Assembly: GCA_947650365.1 (NCBI GenBank)
Contig: OX393550.1
Location: forward strand, 55,844,069 to 55,908,068
Direction of reading: 5' to 3'
DNA length: 64,000 nucleotides
Source: Chamaelirium japonicum
Taxonomy: Eukaryota; Streptophyta; Magnoliopsida; Liliales; Melanthiaceae
The translations under genes were made by a program, and so were the position numbers. The notes below the pieces were generated by a model. The model made no database searches. It saw only the letters and a program-made list of their open reading frames with translations, and was not told where the DNA came from. Below are positions 46,864 through 58,109 of this stretch, in pieces (the stretch's first letter is position 1; each line of letters starts with the position of its first letter).

Positions 46864-47576
46864 ATAAAGCTTTGAGGTGTGTGCATTATACAGTGCTAAG
46901 CTGTCACGTGCGGACCTGTCACGCTAACAATGTTGAGTAGAGAAAGAGATAGAGAGAAAGAGAGTGAGAAAGAGTTTACACAAGATGTGGTGACAAAGTT
47001 TGGCCGTAGCCTACGTCTTTGTGCAGTAAGACGTATCCTTTGAATCCACTATCTCTAAAGAAGTAGAGCTACTCTCGACAGGTCAATGACTGCGTATACA
47101 AGTAGACAGAGGGTGAAGTTGGCTTAACTAGAGTTTGATCACAAGAAGGCTCAGAGAGCTTTGGAAAACAGAAAGTGAAGTTGGAAATAATGAATTCCGG
47201 TCTTGAATATTTGTCAGGTCTGCTATTTATAGTGGTTTGGGAATATCGGGGGTTTTGGTAAACATTCGAGGGGATTTACCAGACCCTGAATGGTATGTGT
47301 GGGTCCCAGGTAGGGCTAGCGGGTTCCACCGTTGTTTTCTTGGACCCCATGTAGGGTTGACGGATCCTACCGTCGTATTCACGGGCCCCAGGCAGGGCTG
47401 GCGGGCCCTACCGTCATCTTCGAGGGCCCCATGCAGGGCTGACGGGTCCCACCGTCGTCTCGGTTGACACAACCCAATCCGATAAGATCCTCTAGACTCA
47501 TTTACCTCACGAGTCGTACTCGGTTGACACAACCCGATCCGATAAGATCCTCTAGACCTGTTTACCTTAGCTAACA
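46864..47576 (-). mobile_element. Gypsy-type LTR with TATA box (duplication copy A)
   Basis: On the - strand it starts TGTTAGCTAAGGTAAACAGG after a purine tract. It contains several GACGGTRGGRCCCGYCAGCCC-type short repeats (47300-47450), then CTATAAATAGCAG (TATA at 47223-47231) and an AGAGAAAGAGATAGAG-rich tract complement near 46935-46980. The Cassandra TRIM is inserted in its end part. A + strand relative lies at 55730-57290. Confidence 0.7.
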
Positions 47577-48264
47577 CTCCCCAACCCATTTAGACATGTT
47601 TTTCTTAATTCTTTCCAACCATCCCTCGGTGATCCAATGATTCAAACCCAAAGTCTTCGGGCACAGTACATCGGTTGGCAACGGCTTTTATGATCTCTAT
47701 AACTTACCGATCGAGTACTGAATCAAAGCCGTAACTTGGTAATCCAACGATTACATCTTACAACCAATCGATGTATGGCCAATTCAAAGTCTTCGGGCCG
47801 TTACAAACTATGATCCACTCCTGCACAGTGATCCCTTAATTTGGACTGCACTGATCATTCGTGCCAAAATCCACAAGTTTACTAGGTTATCAGATTGTCA
47901 AGTAGACCCGACCCGATCTGTTGAATTTTAAACAGGTCGTTTCGGATCAAACGGGTTGGAGATAAAAATCTCGGATCAGTCGTGCAACCGGTTTTCGAGC
48001 CAAAACCGTTTTAACCCAACACAGACCCGCTAATTTCGGTCGTGTCGGGTCCAAACTTGTCAGCCATAGAAAAACCCTGCTTTATAGCTTGGAGATGCTA
48101 CTCAACCAACCTGTCTTCCAACCTTTTCACCTCTATCCTGCGGATTGGGCCGGAAGCACAAGCAAATGCATCGTACGCGCGGGTAGTACACAATGGCCTA
48201 CTGTGCTTGTGGGTCCATTTTACTCATGATCGAACCCACACCCTGGCCCCAACACAGTAATCCC

Positions 48265-48731
48265 TAGGGTTGGCAACGGGTCGGGTCGAGTCGGGTTCGT
48301 GTCGTGTCTACTTTCGGGTTGTGTCCAAAACCCCTAGACCCCGACCCGACCCGTTTAACTAATTATGTCTTGATCCTAAACCCGTACCCGACCCGTTTAT
48401 AAACGGATAGACCCGATAAGACCCGTTTACCACACGGGTCCATTCAGTTGATCCGATCCAACCCAGTCCGACTCGACCCGACTCGACCCGATAGACCCGC
48501 TGGTACTACATATTACAGTATCGGATTACGGGTAGACCCGACACGACCCGTTGAATTTTAAACGGGTCTTCCTGAGTCTACCGTGTCAAGACCCTAAACC
48601 CAATAAACGGGTCGATCTATCATGTCGACCCGTTTATGACCCAAACCCGTTTAGCCCTGACCCAGACCCGCTAACTTCGTGTCGGGTCGTGTCGGGTCTG
48701 CCATGTCGGGGGTCCGAAATTGCCAGCCCTA
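48265..48731. mobile_element. hAT-type MITE rich in GGGTCGGGT, 467 bp (copy 3)
   Basis: The ends are TAGGGTTGGCAA and TTGCCAGCCCTA, flanked by the perfect duplication GTAATCCC (48257-48264 and 48732-48739). The copy in the duplicated segment at 53507 has the same duplication, so the insertion is older than the segmental duplication. Confidence 0.87.
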
Positions 48732-49310
48732 GTAATCCCTAACCACCCTGGCCCCTAGTTCAAGCGTGTCGGCTGGTGTATTATTTAGGGAGAATGTCCG
48801 AATGTGTGAGTGTTACTCCTGACAAAGATTATGGACCATGGGATGAACCCTAGACCCGGAATCTAAATGAAATCCTAATTGAACCCTAGACCCGGGATCT
48901 TCGTTGCTCGTCGCTGTCTGAAACCTGATCGAACCTTGCCGCATCCGCTGCTGCAACTTGTTGGGGTCGTTGGAATCGAGGTCGAGATCGTCAGGGTGGA
49001 GCTTGTCGCTTGCACCGCTGCTGTCTCGCCGTCGCTGCTCATGTGCTCGATAGAGATATAAGAGATGAAGGCCAAGGGTAATTTGGAATTTCTGAAAAAA
49101 AAATTCGGGTACCTTTTCTTAGTTGAAATGTTTAGCTGGTCTGGACGTTAGAAAATTTGTCTATCAGGGATTGATCACCCATTATCCCTTCTATTTATGA
49201 TTAGTTCATTACACAGACAAAATGTCCAGCAAAAAAAAAAATTACACAGCCAATAATAAGAATCTAGAATAAGTCCAAACAGATAATTGACACAAATATT
49301 ATTAAATGAT

Positions 49311-49314
49311 AATC

Positions 49315-49356
<42 letters not shown>
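49311..49356. repeat. TAA/AAT trinucleotide microsatellite
   Basis: About 15 uninterrupted ATA-type triplets, in the part of copy A that is missing from copy B. Confidence 0.95.
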
Positions 49357-49460
49357 GTATAAGAAGCCAAATCTGAATATTAACTCCACACTGTTTGCAA
49401 GCAGTCATAGACTCTCATAGGACTCTCCAAACCGCTGTCGGCCACGTGGAAGCAAAAGCA

Positions 49461-49577
49461 TCAGAGGCGGAGCAGGCACCTCAACGACTTCCCCTCCGCC
49501 AACAGCTGCAGTGCTTCATTGATCTGATCGAATGCCATCTCGTGGGTTACAAACCCATCCATGTTGACCTTCATTTC
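49461..49577 (-). pseudogene. ADH-like last exon, duplicated (copy A)
   Basis: A 117-nt exon with acceptor AG, the VNMDGFVTHEMAFDQINEAL reading and TGA, the same length as the last exon of the gene at 23695-23811. The only change seen in the part compared is MKV for MKI. No other ADH exon lies beside it: at 49596 the sequence switches to the start of the duplication unit. It cannot encode an enzyme. Confidence 0.85.
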
Positions 49578-49595
49578 CTACAAACACTCCAAAAA

Positions 49596-50652
49596 TATCT
49601 ACAGCGGGTTGCTGTTTCGGGTACTGACAGATTGCTTGGGCTGTTTCGGGTAGTGATCAAACTCTAGTTAAGCCAACTCCAAAAATATCTCATCTATTTC
49701 CATAACTTCCTCGCCCACCATATCCCACCCCCACCCACACCTACACCCACACCCACATGCACACACAGAGGAAAAAGGACATGAAATTTCTGACCAGCTG
49801 CCTAAGAAAAAAAAAAAATTATTTAGAATTGGGAAGATCCGTGTCCGTCCCGTTTATGCTGTGGTTCGGATCGGATCAGGTGTGAGGTGGAAAGCCCACC
49901 TTCGCCGGAGATGGAGGCTCGTCGAACGATGGAGGTTTTATCGGAGATAGAGGGATCCGTGGAGGGGGCATCGCCAATCAGAGGGAGGAGTAAAAGACCT
50001 AACCCCAGCTACTGTAAAATCAGAATCCGAACCCCAACCACTGTGCTACAGATATACATCTATGACATATCTTCACATCGGGTTGGTACGGGTTGGAGAA
50101 AAATCCAAATCCGACCCGAACCTGATCGGATTTTATTTAAGAAGTGTTCTCCACTTCTTAAAATTTATGAAGAACCTTCACTTATTCTGACATTTAGTAA
50201 AATCCCCACACAGTTACCTCTTTACCCCCTCTGTTTTAGTTTTATTCATTTCACTCGAGGGCAAAGAGGTAACTGTCAGGGAGACTTTATTAAATGTCAA
50301 GAATATATGAGGGGGTTATTCATAAAACTTAAAAAGTGTGGACTTACTTGTAAGATCAGAATATTTTAGGGAGTTACATTTAAAAAACCCCAAAATAAAC
50401 ACCAGTAGGTTAAGTCATCAGTTTAGTCCTATACTTAGGGCACAAATACTATTGGAGTCTGAAGGATTTCGGTAACAAACTCAAGCAACCAGCAAAAGCA
50501 TGCCAGACAAGAAAATAAATAAGTTTCAATCTACACTTTTAACTATTCATAGGCAGACAGGCTCAGATCATTGCCTGCCTTCATCACATACAGTAACCAA
50601 ACAGCAGCCAGCTAAATCGATCAATGAGGTGAACCAGAAAGATATAGCCTAA
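49596..50652. other. Spacer between duplication copies, with shuffled unit pieces and a fold-back repeat
   Basis: 49596-49690 is a patchwork of short pieces of the unit (CTACAGCGGGTTGCTG, AGATTGCTTGGGC, GTTAAGCCAACTCC). 49725-49770 is CCCACACC-rich. 50130-50360 folds back (AAAATCCCCACACAGTTACC against GGTAACTGTCAGGGAGACTTT). The rest is unrecognised, apart from the presumed 3' UTR of the CDC48 fragment just before 50652. Confidence 0.5.
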
Positions 50653-50786
50653 CTATATAGATCATCTTCATCAGCCGCAGGAGCCGACGGTGCAAACGGG
50701 TCGGTCCCAGCAGTCCCTGCCCCTGTTTCGGCCCGATCAGCGAAGCGGAACTCGCTTCCGAACCCCCTTGACTGCTACAGAGTCTG
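50653..50786 (-). pseudogene. CDC48: CDC48 (p97 AAA ATPase) C-terminal fragment
   Basis: On the - strand the frame reads QTL, a TAG in place of the first Gln of QQ, then QSRGFGSEFRF, followed by an Ala/Gly/Thr-rich linker, DPFA and the terminal DEDDLYS with stop at 50653-50655. This is the extreme C-terminus of plant CDC48, the ubiquitin-selective unfoldase; the last residues form its cofactor-binding tail. Only about 44 codons remain, and the fragment is cut at 50786 next to a short repeat (GCGCGAACCCCCTTGAC, twice) and the start of duplication copy B. It is not functional. Confidence 0.8.
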
Positions 50787-50824
50787 CGCGAACCCCCTTG
50801 ACTTCTCATATCTACAGCGGGTTG

Positions 50825-51405
50825 CTGTTTCGGGTACTGACTCGTCGCAAACCTATGACTCATTGAGCGGGTCGTAGGATGCGGAACGTCTTAATGCAGG
50901 TTGCTTCTCTCCAGTTAGTCCACTAGTCGTGTCTTTGCCATTTTGGTATAGTGATGGAGGCAGACAGATTGCTTGGGCAATCGGTAGTTGCTGCTTGACC
51001 GAAGGAGCTAAGAAGACTGGAGGTCGCAAGTCGATAAGAAAAGATCCCACAGATGGGGCCGAATTGGGGGGGGGGGGGGGGAATTATAGTCGCCGTACAA
51101 TCTTCCTCCAATTGTCAATTGAAGGGTAAATGTGATGACCAAGATCCAATAGGCCAAGAAGCAAGAGCTAAGACTCGTCGCAATCCTATGACTCATTGAG
51201 CGGGTCGTAAGATGCGGAACGTCTTGATGCAGGTTGCTTCTCTCCAGCTGGTCCACTAGTCGTGTCTTTGCCATTTTGGTATAGCGATGGAGGCAGGCAA
51301 ATTGCTTGGGCAATCGGTAGTTGTTGCTTGACCGAAGGAGCTGAGAAGGCTGGAGGTCGCAAATCGATAGGGAAACATCCCACAGACGGGGCCAAACTTG
51401 GGTGT

Positions 51406-51451
<46 letters not shown>

Positions 51452-51545
51452 ATTACAGCCGCCATACGATTTTTCTCCAACAGTCAATTGAAGGGTAAAT
51501 GTGACGACTAAGATCCAATAGGCCAAGAGCCAAGATTCCTGAGGC
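50825..51545 (-). pseudogene. Two tandem gypsy leader/gag starts (duplication copy B)
   Basis: Same arrangement as 45600-46290: two units of about 330 bp, each with a leader and a PSVKQQLPIAQAICLPPSLY frame. G runs of 16 (51066-51081) and 31 (51420-51450) separate the parts. Confidence 0.6.
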
Positions 51546-51707
51546 TGTGATGCCAAGATGGATGAGGTGAGGTGAGGTATACAGGGCCACGAGTTAGCCC
51601 TACATCTCCTTCTCTCCAGGTGATATGGGGTTAACTCATGGCCTTATACACCTCAGCTCACCTCATCCATCTTGGCATCCCCCAGCCTCAGGAGTCTTGG
51701 TCGTCAC

Positions 51708-52105
51708 AATCCACCCCCTTAGGGCTACATGTCCTCGTGTAGGGTTAGACCCCCCCATTGCGAGGAGAACCGGCTTTGATACCATTTTGTAACATCCGCC
51801 CAAACACACAAGATATTATCCGCTTTGCCCGTGCTCGCACGAGAACTTCCCAGGGAGGTCACCCATCCTAGTACTGCTCTCGTCCGAGCACGCTTAACTA
51901 CGGAGTTCTTACGAAATCTGTAGCGGCACACAATTTTAAAACGCATCTTCTATGTTTGGAAGGAAAAATTATATGAATAGCTCAGGATCTCCTTCTCTCC
52001 AAGGCATGTGGGGCTAACTCGTGGCCTTGTACACCTCACCTCATCCATCTTGGCATCCTAGCCTCAGGAGTCTTGGCTCTTGGCTATTGGCTCTTGGTCG
52101 TCACA
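51708..52105 (-). mobile_element. Cassandra-type TRIM retroelement (copy B)
   Basis: The 5' LTR is complement of 51788-52105 (318 bp), with primer-binding site at 51772-51784 and purine tract just above 51708. The layout is identical to copy A, including the truncated 3' LTR meeting an inverted LTR start. Confidence 0.85.
51830..51915 (-). ncRNA. 5S rRNA-like segment in the Cassandra LTR (copy B)
   Basis: Same 5S-derived block as at 46590-46672, with a CC for TC difference at the CTCCCTGGGAAG end. That makes it slightly closer to genuine 5S rRNA than copy A. Pol III A and C box sequences are present. Confidence 0.85.
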
Positions 52106-52818
52106 GTAAAGCTTTGAGGTGTGTGCATTATAGAGTGCTAAGCTGTCACGTGCGAACCTGTCACGCTAACAATGTTGAGTAGAGAAAGAGATAGAGAGAA
52201 AGAGAGTGAGAAAGAGTTTACACAAGATGTGGTGACAAAGTTTGGCCGTAGCCTACGTCTTTGTGCAGTAAGACGTATCCTTTGAATCCACTATCTCTAA
52301 AGAAGTAGAGCTACTCTCGACAGGTCAATGACTGCGTATACAAGTAGACAGAGGGTGAAGTTGGCTTAACTAGAGTTTGATCACAAGAAGGCTCAGAGAG
52401 CTTTGGAAAACAGAAAGTGAAGTTGGAAATAATGAATTCCGGTCTTGAATATTTGTCAGGTCTGCTATTTATAGTGGTTTGGGAATATCGGGGGTTTTGG
52501 TAAACATTCGAGGGGATTTACCAGACCCCGAATGGTATGTGTGGGTCCCAGGTAGGGCTGGCGGGTCCCACCGTTGTTTTCTTGGACCCCATGTAGGGTT
52601 GACGGATCCTACCGTCGTATTCACGGGCCCCAGGCAGGGCTGGCGGGCCCTACCGTCATCTTCGAGGGCCCCATGCAGAGCTGACGGGTCCCATCGTCGT
52701 CTCGGTTGACACAACCCAATCCGATAAGATCCTCTAGACTCATTTACCTCACGAGTCGTACTCGGTTGACACAACCCGATCCGATAAGATCCTCTAGACC
52801 TGTTTACCTTAGCTAACA
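52106..52818 (-). mobile_element. Gypsy-type LTR with TATA box (duplication copy B)
   Basis: Counterpart of 46864-47576, with TATA (CTATAAATAGC on the - strand) at about 52464-52473 and the same TGTTAGCTAAGG start. Only scattered single-base differences from copy A. Confidence 0.7.
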
Positions 52819-53506
52819 CTCCCCAACCCATTTAGACATGTTTTTCTTAATTCTTTCCAACCATCCCTCGGTGATCCAATGATTCAAACCCAAAGTCTTC
52901 GGGCACAGTACATCGGTTGGCAACGGCTTTTATGATCTCTATAACTTACCGATCGAGTACTGAATCAAAGCCGTAACTTGGTAATCCAACGATTACATCT
53001 TACAACCAATCGATGTATGGCCAATTCAAAGTCTTCGGGCCGTTACAAACTATGATCCACTCCTGCACAGTGATCCCTTAATTTGGACTGCACTGATCAT
53101 TCGTGCCAAAATCCACAAGTTTACTAGGTTATCAGATTGTCAAGTAGACCCGACCCGATCTGTTGAATTTTAAACAGGTCTTTTCGGATCAAACGGGTTG
53201 GAGATAAAAATCTCGGATCAGTCGTGCAACCGGTTTTCGACCCAAAACCGTTTTAACCCAACACAGACCCGCTAATTTCGGTCGTGTCGGGTCCAAACTT
53301 GTCAGCCATAGAAAAACCCTGCTTTATAGCTTGGAGATGCTACTCAACCAACCTGTCTTCCAACCTTTTCACCTCTATCCTGCGGATTGGGCCGGAAGCA
53401 CAAGCAAATGCATCGTACGCGCGGGTAGTACACAATGGCCTACTGTGCTTGTGGGTCCATTTTACTCATGATCGAACCCACACCCTGGCCCCAACACAGT
53501 AATCCC

Positions 53507-53975
53507 TAGGGGTGGCAACGGGTCGGGTCGAGTCGGGTTCGTGTCGTGTCTACTTTCGGGTTGTGTCCAAAACCCCTAGACCCCGACCCGACCCGTTTAA
53601 CTAATCATGTCTAGATCCTAAACCCGTACCCTACCCGTTTATAAACGGATAGACCCGATAAGACCCGTTTACCACACGGGTCCATTCAATTGATCCGATC
53701 CAACCCAGTCCGACTCGACCCGACCTGATCCGATAGACCCGCTGGTACTACATATTACATTATCGGATTACAGGTAGACCCGACACAACCCGTTGAATTT
53801 TGAATTTTAAACGGGTCTTCCCGAGTCTACCGTGTCTAGACCCTAAACCCAATAAACGGGTCTATCATGTCGACCCGTTTATGACCCAAACCCGTTTAGC
53901 CCTGACCCAGACCGCTAACTTTGTGTCGGGTCGTGTCGGGTCTGCCATGTCGGGGGTCCGAAATTGCCAGCCCTA
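53507..53975. mobile_element. hAT-type MITE rich in GGGTCGGGT, 469 bp (copy 4)
   Basis: Flanked by GTAATCCC at 53499-53506 and 53976-53983, identical to copy 3. The left end TAGGGGTGGCAA is closer to the family consensus than that of copy 3. Confidence 0.87.
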
Positions 53976-54486
53976 GTAATCCCTAACCACCCCGGCCCCT
54001 AGTTCAAGCGTGTCGGCTGGTGTACTATTTAGGGAGAATGTCCGAATGTGTGAGTGTTACTCCTGACAAAGATTATGGACCATGGGATGAACCCTAGACC
54101 CGGAATCTAAATGAAATCCTAATTGAACCCTAGACCCGGGATCTTCGTTGCTCGTCGATGTCTGAAACCTGATCGAACCTTGCTGCATCCGCTGCTTGTT
54201 GCCGCGCTGCAACTTGTTGGGGTCGCTGGAATCGAGGTCGAGATCGTCAGGGTGGAGCTTGTCGCTTGCACCGCTGCTGTCTCGCCGTCGCTGCTCATGA
54301 GCTCGATAGAGATATGAGAGAAGAAGGCCAAGGGTAATTTGGAATTTCTGAAAAAAAAATTCGGGCACCTTTTCTTATAATAGTATAAGAAGCCAAATCT
54401 GAATATTAACTCCACACTGTTTGCAAGCAGTCATAGATTCTCATAGGACTCTCCAAACCGCTGTCGGCCACGTGGAAGCAAAAGCA

Positions 54487-54896
54487 TCAGAGGCGGAGCA
54501 GGCACCTCAACGACTTCCCCTCCGCCAACAGCTGCAGTGCTTCATTGATCTGATCGAATGCCATCTCGTGGGTTACAAACCCATCCATGTTGACCTTCAT
54601 TTCCTACAAACACTCCAAAAATATAGATGAACGAATCAAACCTAGCTCTATGCAATGCTATGCAATTCACAACATCCTTTTTGGTAAACCTAAATGCTAT
54701 GGAATTCACAACATCCATCTTGGTAAACCTAACTCACCCCTTTCAACAGCCTGTCGACGAGATCCGGCAACTGCGACTTCCCTTTGAAGTCTCCGAAGAC
54801 GCACCCGACGATCCTCCTCCCGTGAAGCTCCATCGGATGCACCGGAAGCAACCTCGGTGTAGGGTGGATCCCTAATATCACCGTCAGCCCCCCGCC
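54487..54896 (-). pseudogene. ADH-like last two exons, duplicated (copy B)
   Basis: Exon 54738-54896 (159 nt; GGLTVILGIHPTPRLLPVHP, FKGKSQLPDLVDRLLKG) and exon 54487-54603 (117 nt, ending SLRCLLRL and TGA) have the same lengths, phases and splice sites as the last two exons of the gene at 23695. Similarity continues about 150 bp into the next intron, to about 55045, and then stops. The first eight exons are absent from the window. Differences such as PRLLPVHP for PRTLPIHP show some divergence, but no stop codon has arisen. Confidence 0.88.
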
Positions 54897-55045
54897 CTGC
54901 GTGTCGAACACATATTAGCTAGGACGTTATACCATATCAGACCAAAAAACCTAAATAAATATAGCGCCGGAACCCTTTCTAATCCAACTACCAAATATGA
55001 CCAAACAGTGTCAATATTGTTTTTTTATGGTGTTTTTGTGAATGT

Positions 55046-55729
55046 TTCAAAATGACCAAACTTATAAAATGGCCATATACCCCTTTTAGACTAAGCAAAT
55101 GTCATGACTATCGAGTTGTATTTTCAACTTACATAATACACTTTAGAGTCACAATCGATTGTAAGTTTTGAAATATGATATCGTGTATTGTTAATTTGTC
55201 TCTATAGGCTGATTGTATGACTCTAGCTTAGGAGGGCTAATATGGGATTGTAACTACCACCTAGTTGTTTTGTTCGACTTGATATTTTGTTTGGAAACTA
55301 TTCGTTTAGATATATACTTTGCCTTTGCGCATAGGAAAACTTCCGAGTGGGTCAATTTCGCCCGAAGTGGTCCATTGCCAAAAGGGTTTTGGGACACCAG
55401 GAAACTTTAAAAAAAAACCACCAAATTGATAGTGGAATGCTGAATACTTTTTAACTCTAAGGTTCAGTTCTCTATCAACCATTCAGGATTGTCCCCTTGT
55501 GGTTTTTCCTTTTCCCCCCTATGAGTTAGGGTTTGGGATCCGGCCCTCTTGGTCTCCTCCGCCACCGGCGGTGGCACCTGGGAGGTTAGGAGATTGTGGT
55601 AGAAGGCCTTCGAGAGATATATCTTCCCCTATACCTTGTGTTTTTTTTCAGTTTCGTTCCACTGCCGGAGGACGATGTAGTAGTTGAATGGGTGGCGCTA
55701 GAGCCCCTCTTTGGGTGCTGTGGGTGTAA
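55046..55729. other. Unrecognised spacer
   Basis: No supported gene. 55490-55690 is more GC-rich and has an open + strand frame with a Pro-rich start, but no domain is recognisable. Confidence 0.4.
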
Positions 55730-57300
55730 AATTTGGCTAACGCCCGACAGTGGGATCTGTAGCCCTGCCCAGGGCCCACGAAGATAATAGTGGGACCCGT
55801 AGCATTGCCTGGGCCCACAGAGACTATTCAGGGTCTGGTAAATCCCCCTGAATATTTACCAAAACCCATGATATTTCCAAACATCTATAAATAGCAAACC
55901 CGACAAATAATTACTGATTAAAAAACCAAACCAGAATTCATTATTCAACATTCCGCTTTCTGTTTTCCAGAGCTCTCTGAGCCTTTTGGTCATCATACTC
56001 CAATCAAGCCTATTCCAACCTCAGTCTACTTGTATGAGCACTTTTTGGCCTGTCGAGAATAGCTCTACTTCTTCAGAGATAATGAATTCAAAGGTTGCAT
56101 CTTATCCAAGGAACAAAAAATCGATATATTTCGCAAAATATTACGAAATATATCGGAAAAATAAAAACCCGATACAAAATACCACCTGCAATCTCGAGTA
56201 GAACTGAAAATGTCAAAATATCGAGCGGTTTCGCGAAATATCATGATATTTCCACAAAATAATTCCATATCCACGAAATATCGTGAGATTTTGTTAAAAT
56301 TTTGCAAAAATTTCAAAAAATTTTACGAAATTTATTCGAAATGTTGTTTTACTTAATTTTTATTTCCTCTATTTACTTTAAGTTATTATATGTAAATAAG
56401 CAAATACCCCTCTATTTTATTTTAATAAAAATATCAAAAAAATCAAAAAACAAAGGAATCAAAAAGTAAACTTTCAGTTTTAGTAGGAGAAAACAGTTTT
56501 TATGGATTTTTATAAAATCTACATGGTGAGAAAAGTGATTAAATCAACTCCTTTTTAGCTCAAAAAATTCCACAAGATGTAGAAGTACGAGTGCATCTAG
56601 AAAACCATGGTCCGACTTAGAAAATTTTGAATGTATAAAACTTTTATATATAAAAACTCTTTTTTTCAGATTTAGTAAAAAAACAGTGTTTCACATTTCA
56701 GCATAATTTTTGCATAATTTTAAATTTGCACAACTTTCTTGTTTTAAGTCCGCTTTCAAAATCGTTTGAAACATTATTTTAACAATTAACTAATCTTTAT
56801 TTCAAAAATATTTTTATCCAAAAAAAAGATTAAAAAACATTTGAAAAATATATATCAAAACCGAACCAAATAAGATTGCATAAGACTCACAGACTCAATA
56901 CATTGAATACATGTTATGTGAAGCTTTACACCCCTAGATAGGGTACACATATTATTTGAGTATTCCAAAGTGTGTATCTATACTTGGTTTATGACTATCC
57001 AGAGTTTTACTAAAAAATTCCATCAAAAAATCAATATTTTCACCATTTCTACAAAATTGCAATATATCCACACTGTCGAAATATTTCCACGAAATATTTC
57101 CATATCCAGAAGGTTGAAATTTCCACTGAAATGGAGATTTCGAACCTTGGTCTTATCGCACAGAGATATAGGCTTCGGCTAAACTTCGTCACCACATCCT
57201 ATGTCAACTCTCTCTTTCTTTCTTTCTCTTTCTCTCTCTACTCTACATTGTTTGTGTGACAGCTAAGCATGCGACAGCTCATCATCTCTATAGTGTAGGA
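55730..57300 (+). mobile_element. Gypsy-type LTR, + strand copy, split by a hAT element
   Basis: Inverted relative of the LTRs at 46864-47576 and 52106-52818. Shared blocks are TTCAGGGTCTGGTAAATCCC, CTATAAATAGCAA (TATA 55885-55892), TTCTGTTTTCCA, GAGCTCTCTGAGCCTT and the CTCTCTTTCTTTC tract. The hAT element at 56107-57149 interrupts it. It is more diverged than the two - strand copies are from each other. Confidence 0.65.
56107..57149 (-). mobile_element. Non-autonomous hAT-type element, 1,043 bp (copy 2)
   Basis: Reverse-orientation relative of the element at 6427-7536: ends CAAGGAACAAAAAAT and ATTTCGAACCTTG, and the same CGAAATATTTC-rich ends and A/T-rich middle. Target duplication ATCTTATC (56099-56106) against GTCTTATC (57150-57157), one mismatch. 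Confidence 0.82.
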
Positions 57301-57301
57301 G

Positions 57302-57925
57302 TTGCTTCCACACACTTATCTTCCTGTCTTCTTGTCCTGCAACTTCAAGCAACGCCCGTCCCGGAGCATCACACTTAAAACTCTATCATTCCATCGACTG
57401 TTGGAGGGGGATCGTACGACAGCCGTAATCCTCCCCCATATTTTGGCATCGCGCGTTGTGGGATCATTCCCTATCAACTTGCGACCTTCAGGTTTTTCAA
57501 CTCATTCGGTCAAGCAACAACTACCGATTGTCCGAGAAATTCGTCTGTCTCCATCGCTATACCTGAATGACGAAGACAAAACCCATGAACCAGTCGAAGG
57601 GAAGTTATCTAAATTGAAATGTTAAAACATCGAGGGTGAATCCTCCGACGTCAGCCACTGGAATCAACAATGGAGCAAACATCCACCCGTTACGCAACCC
57701 ATCCCCTGCTCGATCTAGACGATCCATCGTCGATACCTCTCGGTGACCTCTCGAACCTCTTAATTCTGAACTATCCTCCGATCCCTAAATCGGTAGTGGC
57801 ATTCAGAACAAGAGATTCTCTAAAGATTCAATCGACAACCGAGGGTTTGGAGACAGCCAACCCTCAGGTATCCTCCAATATTGCAATCACCCGAGGATTC
57901 ATTCGTCAATCAAGGGCTTAGAGAC
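57302..57925 (+). pseudogene. Gypsy leader and gag start (+ strand copy)
   Basis: An open frame to 57625 includes VGSFPINLRPSGFSTHSVKQ and LPIVREIRLSPSLYLN, the same start as in the - strand copies. A second short frame (57670-57921) follows. 57830-57975 holds a roughly 75-bp tandem repeat (GAGACAGCCAA, CCTCCRATATTGCA). Conserved gag or pol domains are not recognisable. Confidence 0.5.
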
Positions 57926-58109
57926 AGCCAAACCTCGGGCATCCTCCGGTATTGCAGATCGTCCGAGGATTCTACCGCAGCCACTGTCAAATGCAAAAGT
58001 GCATGCTCGGTACCTCTTCACTGGTATAATCACACAGGGTCTCCCTATGTTCAACCAGCATTCAAAGGCACCTACTATGCACCCCGTAATCGGTTGGGTC
58101 ACTAAGAGC

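Larger units (their letters stand above)
45576..49595. repeat. Segmental direct duplication, copy A (about 4.0 kb)
   Basis: It starts GACTTCTCATATCTACAGCG and repeats at 50800 with very few differences through the gypsy LTR/leader, Cassandra TRIM, hAT-type MITE and ADH last exon. The offset is 5,222-5,242 bp until a 216-bp length difference near 49130-49350. It ends at AAAAATAT, where the start of the unit (CTACAGCGGGTTGCTG) is joined on again in shortened form at 49596. Confidence 0.88.
50800..54621. repeat. Segmental direct duplication, copy B (about 3.8 kb)
   Basis: A near-identical copy of 45576-49595. It lacks 216 bp near its end, including the TAA microsatellite. At 54613 it continues into genuine ADH intron sequence where copy A breaks off. 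Copy B is therefore closer to the ancestral arrangement at that side. Confidence 0.88.

Noticed and set aside
49461..54896. Two further ADH genes
   Set aside because: Only the last one or two exons are present; the upstream exons are absent from the window.
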